Below, one piece after another: positions 19,270-28,370 of a DNA stretch of 30,182 nt. The DNA is taken from assembly GCA_015680685.1 (NCBI GenBank), contig MNCI01009417.1, forward strand, positions 913,760 to 943,941, in the 5' to 3' direction. Every line of letters starts with the position of its first letter. Positions within the stretch are counted from its first letter, which is position 1. Position numbers and translations under genes: made by a program. The notes beneath the pieces are model-generated. The model searched no databases. It saw nothing but the letters and a program-made list of their open reading frames with translations, and was not told the origin of the DNA. Source of the stretch: Gnetum montanum (lineage: Eukaryota; Streptophyta; Gnetopsida; Gnetales; Gnetaceae).

Positions 19270-20160
19270 AATGCTTTAATGTTTGTTTCCCACAAGGTCA
19301 CAAGTTGCACAATATATGCCTACTCTATGCTCATGATATTGCATTAATTTCAAATTCAATGTAAGCATTACAACAAATGCTTAATGATTTTTGTGGCCAT
19401 TCATAGATGAAACTTAATGTCTAAAAACTAAAAATTTTGATTTGTGGTACATGAAACAAGATATACAATTTTACATTAGGAGATGAACATGTGAACATAA
19501 TTTCTTCTTATAGATGCCTTGGCCTAAAATGCTCCTACAATTACAAATGGGATTAGTGCATTATTCAAAGAGTTGCAAATGATAAGAAAGCCTTATTTGC
19601 TTTAAAAACAAATATAAGAAGGAATCTACTCTATCTTGGGATATTCGAAAATAATTTTCTGATGCCATTGTTTAATCTACTATCTTTATAGGTGTGTTGT
19701 ATGAAGTTCTGTTCTATCAAATAAATATTGGAAACAAATTTAGAAGATTTTTTTGCTTAATGAATTAAAAGTGAATGGACAAAAATAATATGGTGTTATG
19801 CTTTTTAAATTAGAGATGATGGTATTAGAGGTTGAAGCTATTTGTTAGTTTATACTCTACACGCATAGTCTTTCTACATCTTCAATCCATAAATATTCCA
19901 AAAAAGTAATTGTTTAATAAATGGAATATTTAAGAGTACATTCTTTATTCTAATCCTAACTAATTTTACATTTTGGTAAAATAAGTATATCATAAACTTT
20001 GGAAAATATTTTTATTTGAATGAATGGGATCTTGTTCTCTACAAGTTGAAACAAGTGGATGGTACAAAATTCCTTGTAAAGAACAAATATGCTAACTGTG
20101 TAATACAAATAGTATTGAAGATACCACATTTTGATGGAATGGCACCACATTAAATAAATA
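19270..20160 (+). pseudogene. LINE (L1-type) reverse transcriptase relic, C-terminal half
   Basis: This is a decayed non-LTR retrotransposon RT, which would copy LINE RNA at a nicked chromosomal target. On the plus strand YAHDIALIS (about 19325) stands for the catalytic YADD box, with the first Asp changed to His. ALQQMLNDFCGHS, MKLNV, and KILIC follow, then YRCLGLKCSYNYKW (about 19512) and DKKALFALK, the typical thumb-side pattern of plant L1-type elements. Stops are frequent. The start is truncated before the active site, and the end fades near DGTKFLVKNKYANCV (20060-20100). It is certainly inactive. Confidence 0.7.
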
Positions 20161-20803
20161 TTGCATGTTATAGCTACAAATTTAGGTGATTTGTTTTGAA
20201 TATTATCAAGAATATTTGGTAATTTTCCTAATCATGTTTTCACAACTTATAGCATGTATATATAATACAAAGAAGGCTGTTGGATTTCAAATGTCAATTT
20301 AAGAAGCCTTTGAATGATAAATTATAGCTTTCCAAGTGATAAATTACAGTTTTCGGGTAAAACATGGGCCAACGTTTGAAAAGCTTTTGGACGGTTACCA
20401 ATTAGAAATTTAAAAAGTCTTGCGTGGTCGATTAGAGTTTTCAGTTGAAACATAGGTAAATATTTGAAGAGTTTTTGGGCCATTACCACTTAAATGGTAA
20501 CTACGTGCAACATACTTGAAAGAAGCACGGATCACAGCATTGGCATAATGGGGCCGTAATGTTGATGATTCCAGGCCTTCGTGTGGATGATGGCTTTTTG
20601 AATTACATGGGACCGGCTGCCTACTGGTGATAACAGCTTATTTTTCATTCACACTATAGTGTTTTCCCTAATGCCAAAGTCTCTTCCCTTCTCTTCGTTT
20701 CAATGATTTCATCATACGTCAGATTCCAATGACAAGGGCACACAGTATTTAAAATATCGTGGTAAAAACGCCCGCAACATTCGTTAGTATAAGACTTGTC
20801 GCT

Positions 20804-20819
20804 GGCACTCGCCCAGACC
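20804..20819. promoter_or_regulatory. Conserved promoter block 1, copy A
   Basis: GGCACTCGCCCAGACC is identical in both duplicated promoters at similar distance to the ATG (630 and 602 bases). It stands out from more diverged surroundings. The factor is unknown. Confidence 0.4.
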
Positions 20820-21222
20820 GCACCCTGCAAATTTTTAACGTTTCTTGCATTCTTTTTGTCGGTCTTGGAGCTGTGCCTATGCGGGTCTCCGTTGGTCCAT
20901 GGATTGTCTCCAAATGTCCAGACCACACTGCTGGTAAATAAGTGAGCCAACAAAAAAAAAATGCTTTCTTTGTACAAATTTATTTTGTTTCTCTAGAGAA
21001 GAAGGTTCCAGACCATTAACCCTTATCCATACAACAGGGACTGCCACAGCCCTGAGGAAAACCATGCTTGACACATCGTGTACAACCGGATTTTGTATTA
21101 AACATGCGCTTTCTGACGAAGCCTGCTGTTGATGCAGCCAAACGCAAGACGCCGAACATCACTGTTAACACGGTGAGCCTTTCCGTGTATGCGATGGCAG
21201 AATATTCTGCGAGCCACTCTGT

Positions 21223-21255
21223 AACCAAATCAGCAAACAGCAGCACGCAATTTCC
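21223..21255. promoter_or_regulatory. Conserved promoter block 2, copy A
   Basis: AACCAAATCAGCA, then CACGCAATTTCC. Both words are identical in copy B (26088-26116), at 211 and 210 bases before the start codon. This preservation of sequence and spacing suggests a functional proximal element. Confidence 0.45.
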
Positions 21256-21290
21256 GTGTAGTTTCCCAAAAACGTTTCGCTGCTTCTCTA

Positions 21291-21310
21291 CATATAGCCT
21301 TGGTCACGTG
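21291..21310 (+). promoter_or_regulatory. TATA-like box and G-box of ERF copy A
   Basis: CATATAGC (21291-21298) is followed by the G-box CACGTG (21305-21310), about 125-145 bases upstream of the ATG. Copy B aligns on both sides but reads CTCTACAAATGCCTTCTTTTG, lacking both elements. G-boxes are bound by bZIP and bHLH factors. The core-promoter role is inferred from position only. Confidence 0.45.
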
Positions 21311-21433
21311 AATCTCTTTTGCAACTGAACTACTTGCAGTTTCGAAGATCAAATCTAGCCGCAACAAAACACTGCAGTCGTTAATCTAGTTGACCAAGAA
21401 CACTGTTAGTGCAACAACAGAGGGGGCAAAAGC

Positions 21434-22051
21434 ATGTCTACGCAACTGCGACAACTGCAAACGAACAATGAGCAGCAGCAGAGGCGCAGCAGCAGCAGCA
21501 GCAGCGACGCCGCAAAAATGGCGAAAAAGGGCAAGCGCATATACAGAGGCGCTCGAAGGAGAAATTGGGGAAGATGGGTATCAGAGATCCGTATGCCTGG
21601 TAAACGAGGCCGAATTTGGCTGGGCTCCTATGAATCTGCTTGCAAGGCCGCTCTCGCTTACGATTTCGCTGCATTTTGCCTGCGCGGCTGCCGAGCCAAG
21701 CTCAATTTTCCAGAGCATCGGCCGTATCTGCCGTCGGAGTTCGGTATTCCGACGTCGCCGCGGAGCATTCAAGCGGCCGCTAACCAGTTCGCCGAAGAAC
21801 ATTCTTCCGACCGTGGCGTCAGGTCCGAACCAGTTGCAGTGGAGCGCCAAAAAATTTTGGTAGAAGCCACGCTATCAGAAGGATGCCCGATCGGCAGTAG
21901 CAGCAACGATGATGACAATAGCATCGGTTTTGAGGCGATTGGCAACAAGAGTAGTGAGCAGGGGCCAGCGCTGGACTTGGATTTTGGTGTTCTTGACAGT
22001 CTTTCTCACTTCCTCTCTGCTCATTCTCACACCGATTGGTGGCTTGGCTGA
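21434..22051 (+). CDS. AP2/ERF transcription factor, DREB-like group II (copy A)
   Basis: 205-residue, single-exon DNA-binding regulator acting in the nucleus. An N-terminal Gln/Ser-rich part and a basic run KKGKR (about residues 31-35, possible nuclear signal) precede the AP2 domain, about residues 37-93, with [25 protein letters not shown] and LNFP. Val after WGRW agrees with the DREB side of the family. Met in the usual Glu position (IRMP) and RIWLGSY resemble group II members such as Arabidopsis ERF014-ERF019. After the domain [17 protein letters not shown] and an acidic, hydrophobic C-terminus ([15 protein letters not shown]...WWLG) are shared with copy B, probably an activation segment. 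The start is supported by the AAAGCATGTCTA context, also seen in copy B. YRGA instead of YRGV is unusual. Group II members mostly act in stress or growth responses; the exact role is unknown. Confidence 0.93.
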   Translation: MSTQLRQLQTNNEQQQRRSSSSSSDAAKMAKKGKRIYRGARRRNWGRWVSEIRMPGKRGRIWLGSYESACKAALAYDFAAFCLRGCRAKLNFPEHRPYLPSEFGIPTSPRSIQAAANQFAEEHSSDRGVRSEPVAVERQKILVEATLSEGCPIGSSSNDDDNSIGFEAIGNKSSEQGPALDLDFGVLDSLSHFLSAHSHTDWWLG

Positions 22052-22228
22052 AGCTCTGTTAACCTTGTGATCTGCTGAACGGAGTAGTTTCCCAATTCTT
22101 TTTATAAATTTTTTAAAAACATCATATTTCAACTTGCTCATCGAAATCTAAGCGCTTATGATTACAACTGAAACGATGACCCGGTAAAAATCATCCGATG
22201 ATGCTAGCACGATCCTGTTCAGTCTAGA

Positions 22229-22241
22229 TTCTGGAATGTTC
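22229..22241. promoter_or_regulatory. Heat-shock-element-like motif downstream of ERF copy A
   Basis: TTCTGGAATGTTC fits TTCnnGAAnnTTC exactly, and a near copy (TTCTGGAATGCTC) follows at 22255-22267 in a local 27-bp duplication. Copy B has only TTCTGGAT. The site is 3' of the gene, so function is doubtful. Confidence 0.25.
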
Positions 22242-22739
22242 TGTTGGTTCGAAATTCTGGAATGCTCTGTTGGTGCGAAATTTTGACCGATGGCATCATT
22301 GACGGTTTCTTGGAATTAACGGCCTCACCTCTGTCAAAGACGGGTGAAAAAACACGAAGAAAATAACAGTCAGACGCATACTACCCAGGGCGATTAAGCG
22401 CCGGTTGAATTAACTCGTGAAAGAAACTGTGTCGATTTGGAGGCCATTAATTGCTAATGACTTAAAACAAATCGATAAATCACCCATTTAAACAAATTTT
22501 TCATAGGAGAAGTAACTAAAGTTAAATAAAAAATTCGAAAACCCAATTGCATCTATGAAATTTGTTGGAGCTGTATATTGTACAAGTTTCAAATCGCTCT
22601 TTCCCAAAGGAGTTGTAGGAGTTTCAAATTTTGCTCTTGTCTATATATTGAAAAGGATCTCCCTTTGATATAGTCTTGCATTAGATGCACCTTTTTCTCA
22701 TTCACAAGGTATTACCATGATTACAATGAATAGCATATA

Positions 22740-22965
22740 GGCGAAAATTAAAATTACTCATGAAAACTATCAGATACGTTTTTGCCACTCAATTCATCTA
22801 GAGTGGAGAGACAACAGGCTTTCGCCCATTGTATCAGTTTTGCTATTGGCTCATGTTTCAATTTTAAGGATATACACGCCATTAAAGGCAACGTTCTAAA
22901 ACAAAGGTTCTTTTCTTGGACGGACAAATTCAACACAAGAGCAACCTTCTTATTCAATATGCTCA
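22740..22965. other. Segment present in unit A, missing from unit B
   Basis: The flanks align to unit B around 27990 and 28110, but about 220 bases have no counterpart. A minus-strand frame of 81 codons crosses it without any recognisable domain. It could be an insertion in A or a deletion in B; no target duplication was seen. Confidence 0.4.
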
Positions 22966-23359
22966 GACGCAATAGCCTTAGCATCAACAGCATGGCCATT
23001 GGTTAAAGCCAAGCCACGTCATATCCCATAGACAGATCAACAACCTTTGGTGTCGATTCCTGGCCACCAAAACTTATTTCATTATTATAATAAAACAGAG
23101 CCGGGCAGGAGCTTGTTCCTCTTCCTCTGTCTCTTTGCCTGTAACTGTGGTCCAACTCAGGGCCTTGCGTTTTCATGTGGGTCACCGTGTGGAGGTTTCG
23201 TAAACAGTTACGTGATTAACGGTGGAAGGACTAAAAATTTTAAAGTGCGATGCTGTGAGAAAGGTTTAGGGTCAGCGATTCCCTAGTTCTTGTTTATCCA
23301 CTCATGGTGCTTAACTTAAAAACTGCTTCTCTTTGTGAGTTTTTTCCTTTGTAAATAGA

Positions 23360-23527
23360 ATCTCTACGCAACTGCAACAATTGCAAACGCAATGAGTAGC
23401 AACATAGGCGCAGCAACGTCGCAAAGGCTCGGAAAAAAGGCCATCGCATATGCAGAGACGTTGGAATGAGAAATTGGGGACGATGGGTGTCGAAGGTCCG
23501 TATGCCTGATAAACGAGGCCGAATTTG
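23360..23527 (+). pseudogene. Truncated third ERF copy (copy C)
   Basis: The first about 168 bases match the start of ERF copy A. The ATG has become ATC (23360-23362), the N-terminal peptide STQLQQLQTQ follows copy A ([10 protein letters not shown]) and then hits TGA. In another frame [20 protein letters not shown] can be read, the front half of the AP2 domain. Homology breaks at CGAATTTG (23520-23527), where the parents continue into the WLGSY codons. Frameshifts, stops and loss of the second half make it non-functional. The sequence 5' of the former start does not match the promoters of A or B, so only coding DNA was copied or retained. Confidence 0.85.
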
Positions 23528-23550
23528 AAAGGAACAAGGAAGAGATATTA

Positions 23551-23884
23551 GGAAGTTGTATGAATAAGGATTATATTACCACTGGAGAGTTCATAGTCTT
23601 ATAAAAGAAATTTAAATATGATATATATTTGGTTCAACCTTGGATGGAGTCCCTTAGAAAGGGGTTAGGCTTTTGAGGACCCTAGTGGGATGTGCATTAG
23701 GCCTTTAAGTGATTAATAGCTATTATTTAAATATAGTTGATGGATGTTTAATAAGTATGTTGCAACATCACACATATGATATTGTAGCTATGTTGCAAAT
23801 ACAATGTATGTAAGGAAGGTGAAGTCTATAAATACCATTCACCTACCACGTTAAAGTCTATCTTCTACGAATAGTAAGTCCTAC
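23551..23884 (+). repeat. LTR-like fragment with TATA box
   Basis: The first 90 bases (23551-23640) match 28866-28953. Further on, words such as CACATATGATATTGTAG and a TATA box at 23827-23834 resemble the U3 end of the plus-oriented LTR at about 850-990. It abuts the broken ERF copy on the left and the LINE relic on the right. No partner LTR is in the window; it may be a solo or truncated LTR. Confidence 0.4.
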
Positions 23885-25050
23885 CCACTTTTATAAATCT
23901 AAATATAAACTACTTGAATTTACAACTTTCCTAGAGGCTAGCTTTTTAATACCCTCTATCACATCCTCAAGAGTAAATTGAAGAGGCACTTGGTGTACAA
24001 TAGTAGTAAAATTATCATTTTTGCTTGTAAATAGTTTATTGAAAACTGAGTATATATCTTGAAAAGAAAGATTAAATGATAAAGATAATTTATGACGAAA
24101 ACACCACCAAAACTGTTTAGGCTTCTTTTTGAATGCTATAAGTAAAATATTTTTGCTAGTCCTTGATAAATTTCTTCTTCTTAGTTCTAATCAAGCATTC
24201 GTATGCCTTAACTAAACTTTGTTTGTGTTTCTTATTCTCATTCTTAATATTTTGTCTAGTTGTTGTTGTGAATGCATAACTTACTTAGTTACTGTAAGCA
24301 AAATTTGCTTAATTAAATTGGACCAATTTTAGAATTCCTTTTACATAATTTTTTTAAAATTTATAACTCAGTGTTACCAATGACTTGAGATTACTAGGCC
24401 AAGACCCTTACCACTAGGCTAACACCTCATTGTTAGCTTATATTAAATTTTTTCTCTATTCCTATTTTTTTGAAGTCCAAGAAGAAATTTAAATTTGCAA
24501 AAAAAAAATCTAAATGATGATGGCAACACTCCCCCAAATCCTCTCAAACTTTTAACTCATTAATAAATTCAATATCTTCATAAAAACATTAAAGCAAATC
24601 AATGTAAGAGTTATGTTAAGAGCTTGTGAAAATCAATGATGAAGATTGAGGAAATCTAACAAGGCCATTGCAAATGAAGAGGTCAAAATTTTTTATCCAT
24701 TCTAATGGTTGTTAATCCATGTTATTAATAGTACTAGTTGTAGTATGTTGAGTTGAACTGTGATCTTCAATAGTGTCTAGATTATTGATGTTATGTTGCC
24801 ATTGAATAAATTTTGTTTGTTGTGAACTTATCCTTGCATTAAAATCTCCACAAATAAACTTTGAGCCTTTTGCTAAAAATTCTACAATATCTTTGCTGAA
24901 CAACTAGAAAGGATTATCACCAAACAACTCCATGTTGTCATACAATGCAACATCTCTAGGGACAAAATAGTGTATGGCAAGGAAAGCGCAACCATGATGA
25001 CATTTTTAACCAAATGTATTGTTTATGACCATTGATTTTTTTTAAAAGCA
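23885..25050 (-). pseudogene. LINE (L1-type) relic: endonuclease end, linker and RT start
   Basis: Read on the minus strand from 25050. AIHYFVPRDVALYDNMELF (about 24976-24920), then FICGDFNARISSQQTKF (24860-24805), the APE-type endonuclease GDFNAR box, then FDLFICNGLVRFPQSSS (about 24680), also typical of plant LINE endonucleases. An insertion of SINE-like DNA follows. The reading resumes as KKKPKQFWWCF (about 24115) and FTLEDVIEGIKKLASRK (about 23960), the linker and the first RT motif. It then stops at the LTR-like fragment. The APE-type domain would nick target DNA. Several stops and frameshifts make it dead. It lies opposite in strand to the LINE RT relic at 19270-20160. Confidence 0.65.
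24280..24435 (-). mobile_element. Probable tRNA-derived SINE inside the LINE relic
   Basis: On the minus strand GGTGTTAGCCTAGTGGTAAG (from 24427) contains an A-box-like TAGCCTAGTGG. About 40 bases later GGTAACACTGA stands where a pol III B box (GGTTCGAATCC) would be, strongly decayed. The following GAGTTATAAATTTT..AAAAATTATGTAAAA recurs next to 29815-29860, as expected for a dispersed element. The right-hand limit is a guess. Confidence 0.45.
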
Positions 25051-25695
25051 CACAACTTTAAAGAGATTATATGGCTAATATTACAATATCACTAGAAAGT
25101 TAGCCTCTCCACTCTTTTATTTCTTGTAACAAATTTAACGAATATAAAAACCAAAAAATCTAGAGAATCAATATCTTTCTAAATTTCAACAAAATTAAAA
25201 ATATAATTATCATATAAACTAATACTATTCACTAAAAACAACTTTATTTGCAATTCTAAGAAATTAAATGATAAATTACAATTTTCTAAGTTAATAAAGG
25301 CCAATGTTTGAAGAGCGTTTGGAGGATTACCACTTAAAGCGAGCGAACTAGGCTCCCATCATTCGCATAATGGGGGCTCTAAGGTTCATGATCTGAGGTC
25401 TACGTACTTGTTAGTATTACAAGTATTTGTATGGATGCCTTCCTGGACTACGTGAGACCGACTAGTCTGCGGGCGCTAACAGCTTAATTTCCAGCATCCG
25501 TAATTCACATTTTACATTAGTGGTTTCCATGAATTGACTATACAGCGGATTCGGATGGTAAGCACACAGCATTTAAAATATATTGCCTATCTGTCCCTCC
25601 TGTCCCTGAGCTTCAGTTTTAGAAACGTGCGCAGAATTCACTCCCACGGAGTTTAACACCACAGATATGGCTGACAGTCGCATTCCGCTTAGGTT

Positions 25696-25711
25696 GGCAC
25701 TCGCCCAGACC
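25696..25711. promoter_or_regulatory. Conserved promoter block 1, copy B
   Basis: GGCACTCGCCCAGACC, identical to 20804-20819, 602 bases before the ATG of ERF copy B. Confidence 0.4.
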
Positions 25712-26087
25712 CCACCCCTGAGTTTTTTTCAAACCTTTTCGCAATTCTGCTAGCGGTTTCTCCGCCATGGATACGCTGCCTCGCAGTCACACAGCGGTGG
25801 CCCAAATTGGATACATAAAGTGAGCTAATCAAAAGATGCCTCTTATATCTTTGAAAGCTTTGATAAAACCATTCTGGGCACACGGTGCCGAATCGGATTT
25901 TTCGTTAGCTTGGCCTTTCTGCACAACTCGACTGAGACAGAGACATACCCTTGTGGTGTACACCAATGAAAGAAGCGGCTGACCACTGTCGACACCGCAA
26001 CCCTTTCCGCGTATGCAATGGCACAACATTTTGCCATTATATTTGACTGCGAATATGCATGTTTTTGCTGTCTGGGAGCCAGGCTGC

Positions 26088-26116
26088 AACCAAATCAGCA
26101 GGAACACGCAATTTCC
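26088..26116. promoter_or_regulatory. Conserved promoter block 2, copy B
   Basis: AACCAAATCAGCA (26088-26100) and CACGCAATTTCC (26105-26116), as in copy A and at nearly the same distance from the start codon. Confidence 0.45.
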
Positions 26117-26297
26117 TTGTATTTTCCAGCAACGGTATTCGCGACTCCTCTACAAATGCCTTCTTTTGCAACTGACCTACTTAGAGTTTCAAAGAAAGCC
26201 AAGCCTAGCCTAGCCGCAACAGAACTCTCTGTACTTGTAACTTGTGACTTGTTAGTCACTGCTACTGAAGAAGTACAAAGGGCGAAAGGGCGAAAGC

Positions 26298-26918
26298 ATG
26301 TCTAAGCAACAACAGCAACAATTGCAAATGCACAGTAAGCAGAAGAAGCGCAGCACGAGCGACGGCGCAAAGGCGCAGAAAAAGAGGCACCAGCGTGTAT
26401 ACAGAGGGGTCCGAAGTCGAAATCAGGGGCGGTGGGTGTCGGAGATCCGTATGCCTGATAACAGAGGCCGAATTTGGCTGGGCTCCTATGATTCTCCTTG
26501 CAAGGCCGCTCTGGCCTACGATTTTGCAGCGTTTTGCCTGCGCGGCCGCGGTTCCCAGCTCAATTTTCCGAATAGTCTGCCGTATCAGGCATTGGAATTC
26601 GGCATTCCGACGTCGCCGCGGAGCATTCAGGCGGCCGCTAGCCAGTTCGCCGAAAAGCATTCTTCTTCTTCTTCCGGCTTTGGCGTCGGGTCCGAGCCAG
26701 TTGCAGCAGTTGAGCGCCAAAAAATGTTGGTTGCAGCCACGATATCAGAAGGATGCTTCATCGGCAGTAGCAACGATGACGACAATGGCATGGATTTTGA
26801 GGCGACTGACAACGGAAGTAGGGCGCAACTGCCAGCGCTGGACTTGGATTTTGGTGTTCTTGACAGTCTTTCTCACTTCCTGGCCTCTCATTCCCACACC
26901 AATTGGTGGCTTGATTGA
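26298..26918 (+). CDS. AP2/ERF transcription factor, DREB-like group II (copy B)
   Basis: 206 residues, one exon, paralogue of copy A. Gln-rich N-terminus, basic stretches KQKKR and KKRHQR (possible nuclear signals), AP2 domain about residues 35-91: [40 protein letters not shown]. By my count 46 of 57 domain residues equal copy A. The common Trp before GRW (RxWGxW) is Gln here, which is uncommon at a position close to the DNA-facing sheet. The stretch after the domain ([19 protein letters not shown]) and the C-terminus ([16 protein letters not shown]...WWLD) are nearly the same as in A, suggesting selection on both. The Ser run and a Val/Ala insertion differ. The promoter lacks the TATA-like and G-box pair of copy A. 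Function by family: DRE/GCC-type promoter binding in stress or development; targets are not deducible. Confidence 0.93.
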   Translation: MSKQQQQQLQMHSKQKKRSTSDGAKAQKKRHQRVYRGVRSRNQGRWVSEIRMPDNRGRIWLGSYDSPCKAALAYDFAAFCLRGRGSQLNFPNSLPYQALEFGIPTSPRSIQAAASQFAEKHSSSSSGFGVGSEPVAAVERQKMLVAATISEGCFIGSSNDDDNGMDFEATDNGSRAQLPALDLDFGVLDSLSHFLASHSHTNWWLD

Positions 26919-28370
26919 TTCTCTCCTTAAGTTTACGAAATTTGTGATCAGAGCAGTTTCAGAATGCTTTTAAATTCATAATTTCAACTTGCCCACCGGA
27001 ATCAAAGCTCTTATGATTGCAAATGAAATGATTACACTGTAAAAATCATCTTATGATCCTTGTACTGTACAGCATAGATTCTGGATGGTTTTTTTTTTTT
27101 GGGTTCAAGATCCTATGACCGATGGCGTACTTTATTATTTCTCAGCATCAACGGTCCGTCCATTTTGGGAAAAAAAATTTAGAAACTGTAAATTAAAATA
27201 ATAGTCAAAAGACTCAGAACCAAGGACCTGTGAGTAGAATTCAGACGCATATGGCAAATTGCAACACTCTTCCTCGTTTGGAAACGAATTTGTGGCGTAC
27301 CAATGTCAAAGCACCAAACTATTTCTGCGAAATTTTTTTAGCCTAGAAAATTGGACGATCCTAGGTTTGTTTAGTTACCTTTGTTTGTTCGAAGCAATGG
27401 GAAACTGCGTGACGTCTTCGATTTGTAACTTTAAAAGGCTCTGTACCACTTTGTCCTTTCATAATTGAACTTAACTGCAGTGGGGCGATTTTTTTAATCT
27501 CTCTCTACTACAGTGTCCAAAATTGCTGGAATTTAAGTACTAGTATACAGGGTGGGAATTTGACGCTCATATAGACGTATATGGTCTTTACGACTGTGTT
27601 ATACAGGTTATTTTGTAAATAGAGGGCATAAAATTACGAAGTATACAGGGAAAATACTGTATCTTAAGCATGGAATAGTATATATCCTGGTTACTAAATT
27701 CTAATATTCCAACCCTTAGTTTTTCTGGTTTCGCTGATAGTTTTTCTGGTTTTGCTGATTCCACACATGCCAAATGACGTAAAACAATGTTGCCGGATTA
27801 CTTTTTACAATACCACTATTATGAAGAATAAAAAGGGCAAAACCCATTTGCATCAATGAAATGCGTTGGCGCTGTATGTCCTACGACTTCAGATTGCTCT
27901 GTTCAATAAATTCCTTTTCAAAAAAAGAGATTGAAGAGTTTCGGGGTGAAATTAAGTTAAAATTCAGTTTCATACACTTTTGCATTAGAGGCACTTTGTT
28001 AAACAGAGTCCTGTATCCAAACAACTTTTAATCTGATTCATCCGAGTTTCATTTCTAATGGACACAGAAGGCCACTTCTGCCGAGTCAGACTTGATTAAA
28101 GGATTTTCACGATGCAATAACCTTAACGTCAGCAGGGTAAAGCCTCGCCATAACCGATGGGCAACATATCAACGTCTTCTAATTTCGATTGCCTGCCACA
28201 AAAACTTATTTCATTTATTATAATAAAACGGAATCTCTGCCTGTGACCTTTAACTCTTCCTGTATCTGTGGTCCAACTGGTTGAAGTAGGGCCTTGCGGA
28301 TTCATGTGAGTCAGTGTATACGCGTCTTTGTAAGCAGTGGTGATGATTAACAAGGGAAAAGGAAATAAAA

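Larger units (their letters stand above)
20290..23290. repeat. Segmental duplication unit A (carries ERF copy A)
   Basis: About 3 kb, homologous in order to 25260-28370. Matching blocks include TTTGAAGAG near 20464 and 25309, GGCACTCGCCCAGACC at 20804 and 25696, AACCAAATCAGCA at 21223 and 26088, the ERF genes, AATTTCAACTTGC-type 3' flank, TTGCATTAGA.GCAC, and CAAAACTTATTTCATT at 23068 and 28200. Within unit A, 20310-20510 also contains two or three weak internal copies of a GATAAATTA..TTTGAA..GTTTTTGG motif. Unit A has about 220 extra bases around 22740-22965 compared with unit B. Confidence 0.85.
25260..28370. repeat. Segmental duplication unit B (carries ERF copy B)
   Basis: Counterpart of unit A. 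It has about 430 additional bases near 27260-27815, including a 21-bp tandem pair TAGTTTTTCTGGTTTYGCTGA at 27717-27759. Its proximal promoter lost (or never had) about 12 bases with the G-box. Divergence between units is substantial outside coding sequence, so the duplication is not recent. Confidence 0.85.

Noticed and set aside
21438-21850. Antisense frames over the ERF genes (also 26262-26720)
   Set aside because: Shadow frames opposite the AP2 coding sequence, with Cys/Leu-rich runs from CAG repeats.
21390-21863. A second 157-residue frame overlapping ERF copy A, and the equivalent over copy B (26395-26973)
   Set aside because: Alternative frames of GC-rich ERF coding sequence. They resemble each other only because the genes are paralogous, and they have no domain of their own.
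23003-23286. Possible small gene at the end of unit A, with a similar frame at 28129-28401 in unit B
   Set aside because: Similarity is explained by the segmental duplication. The frames differ in length and no domain or codon conservation is evident.
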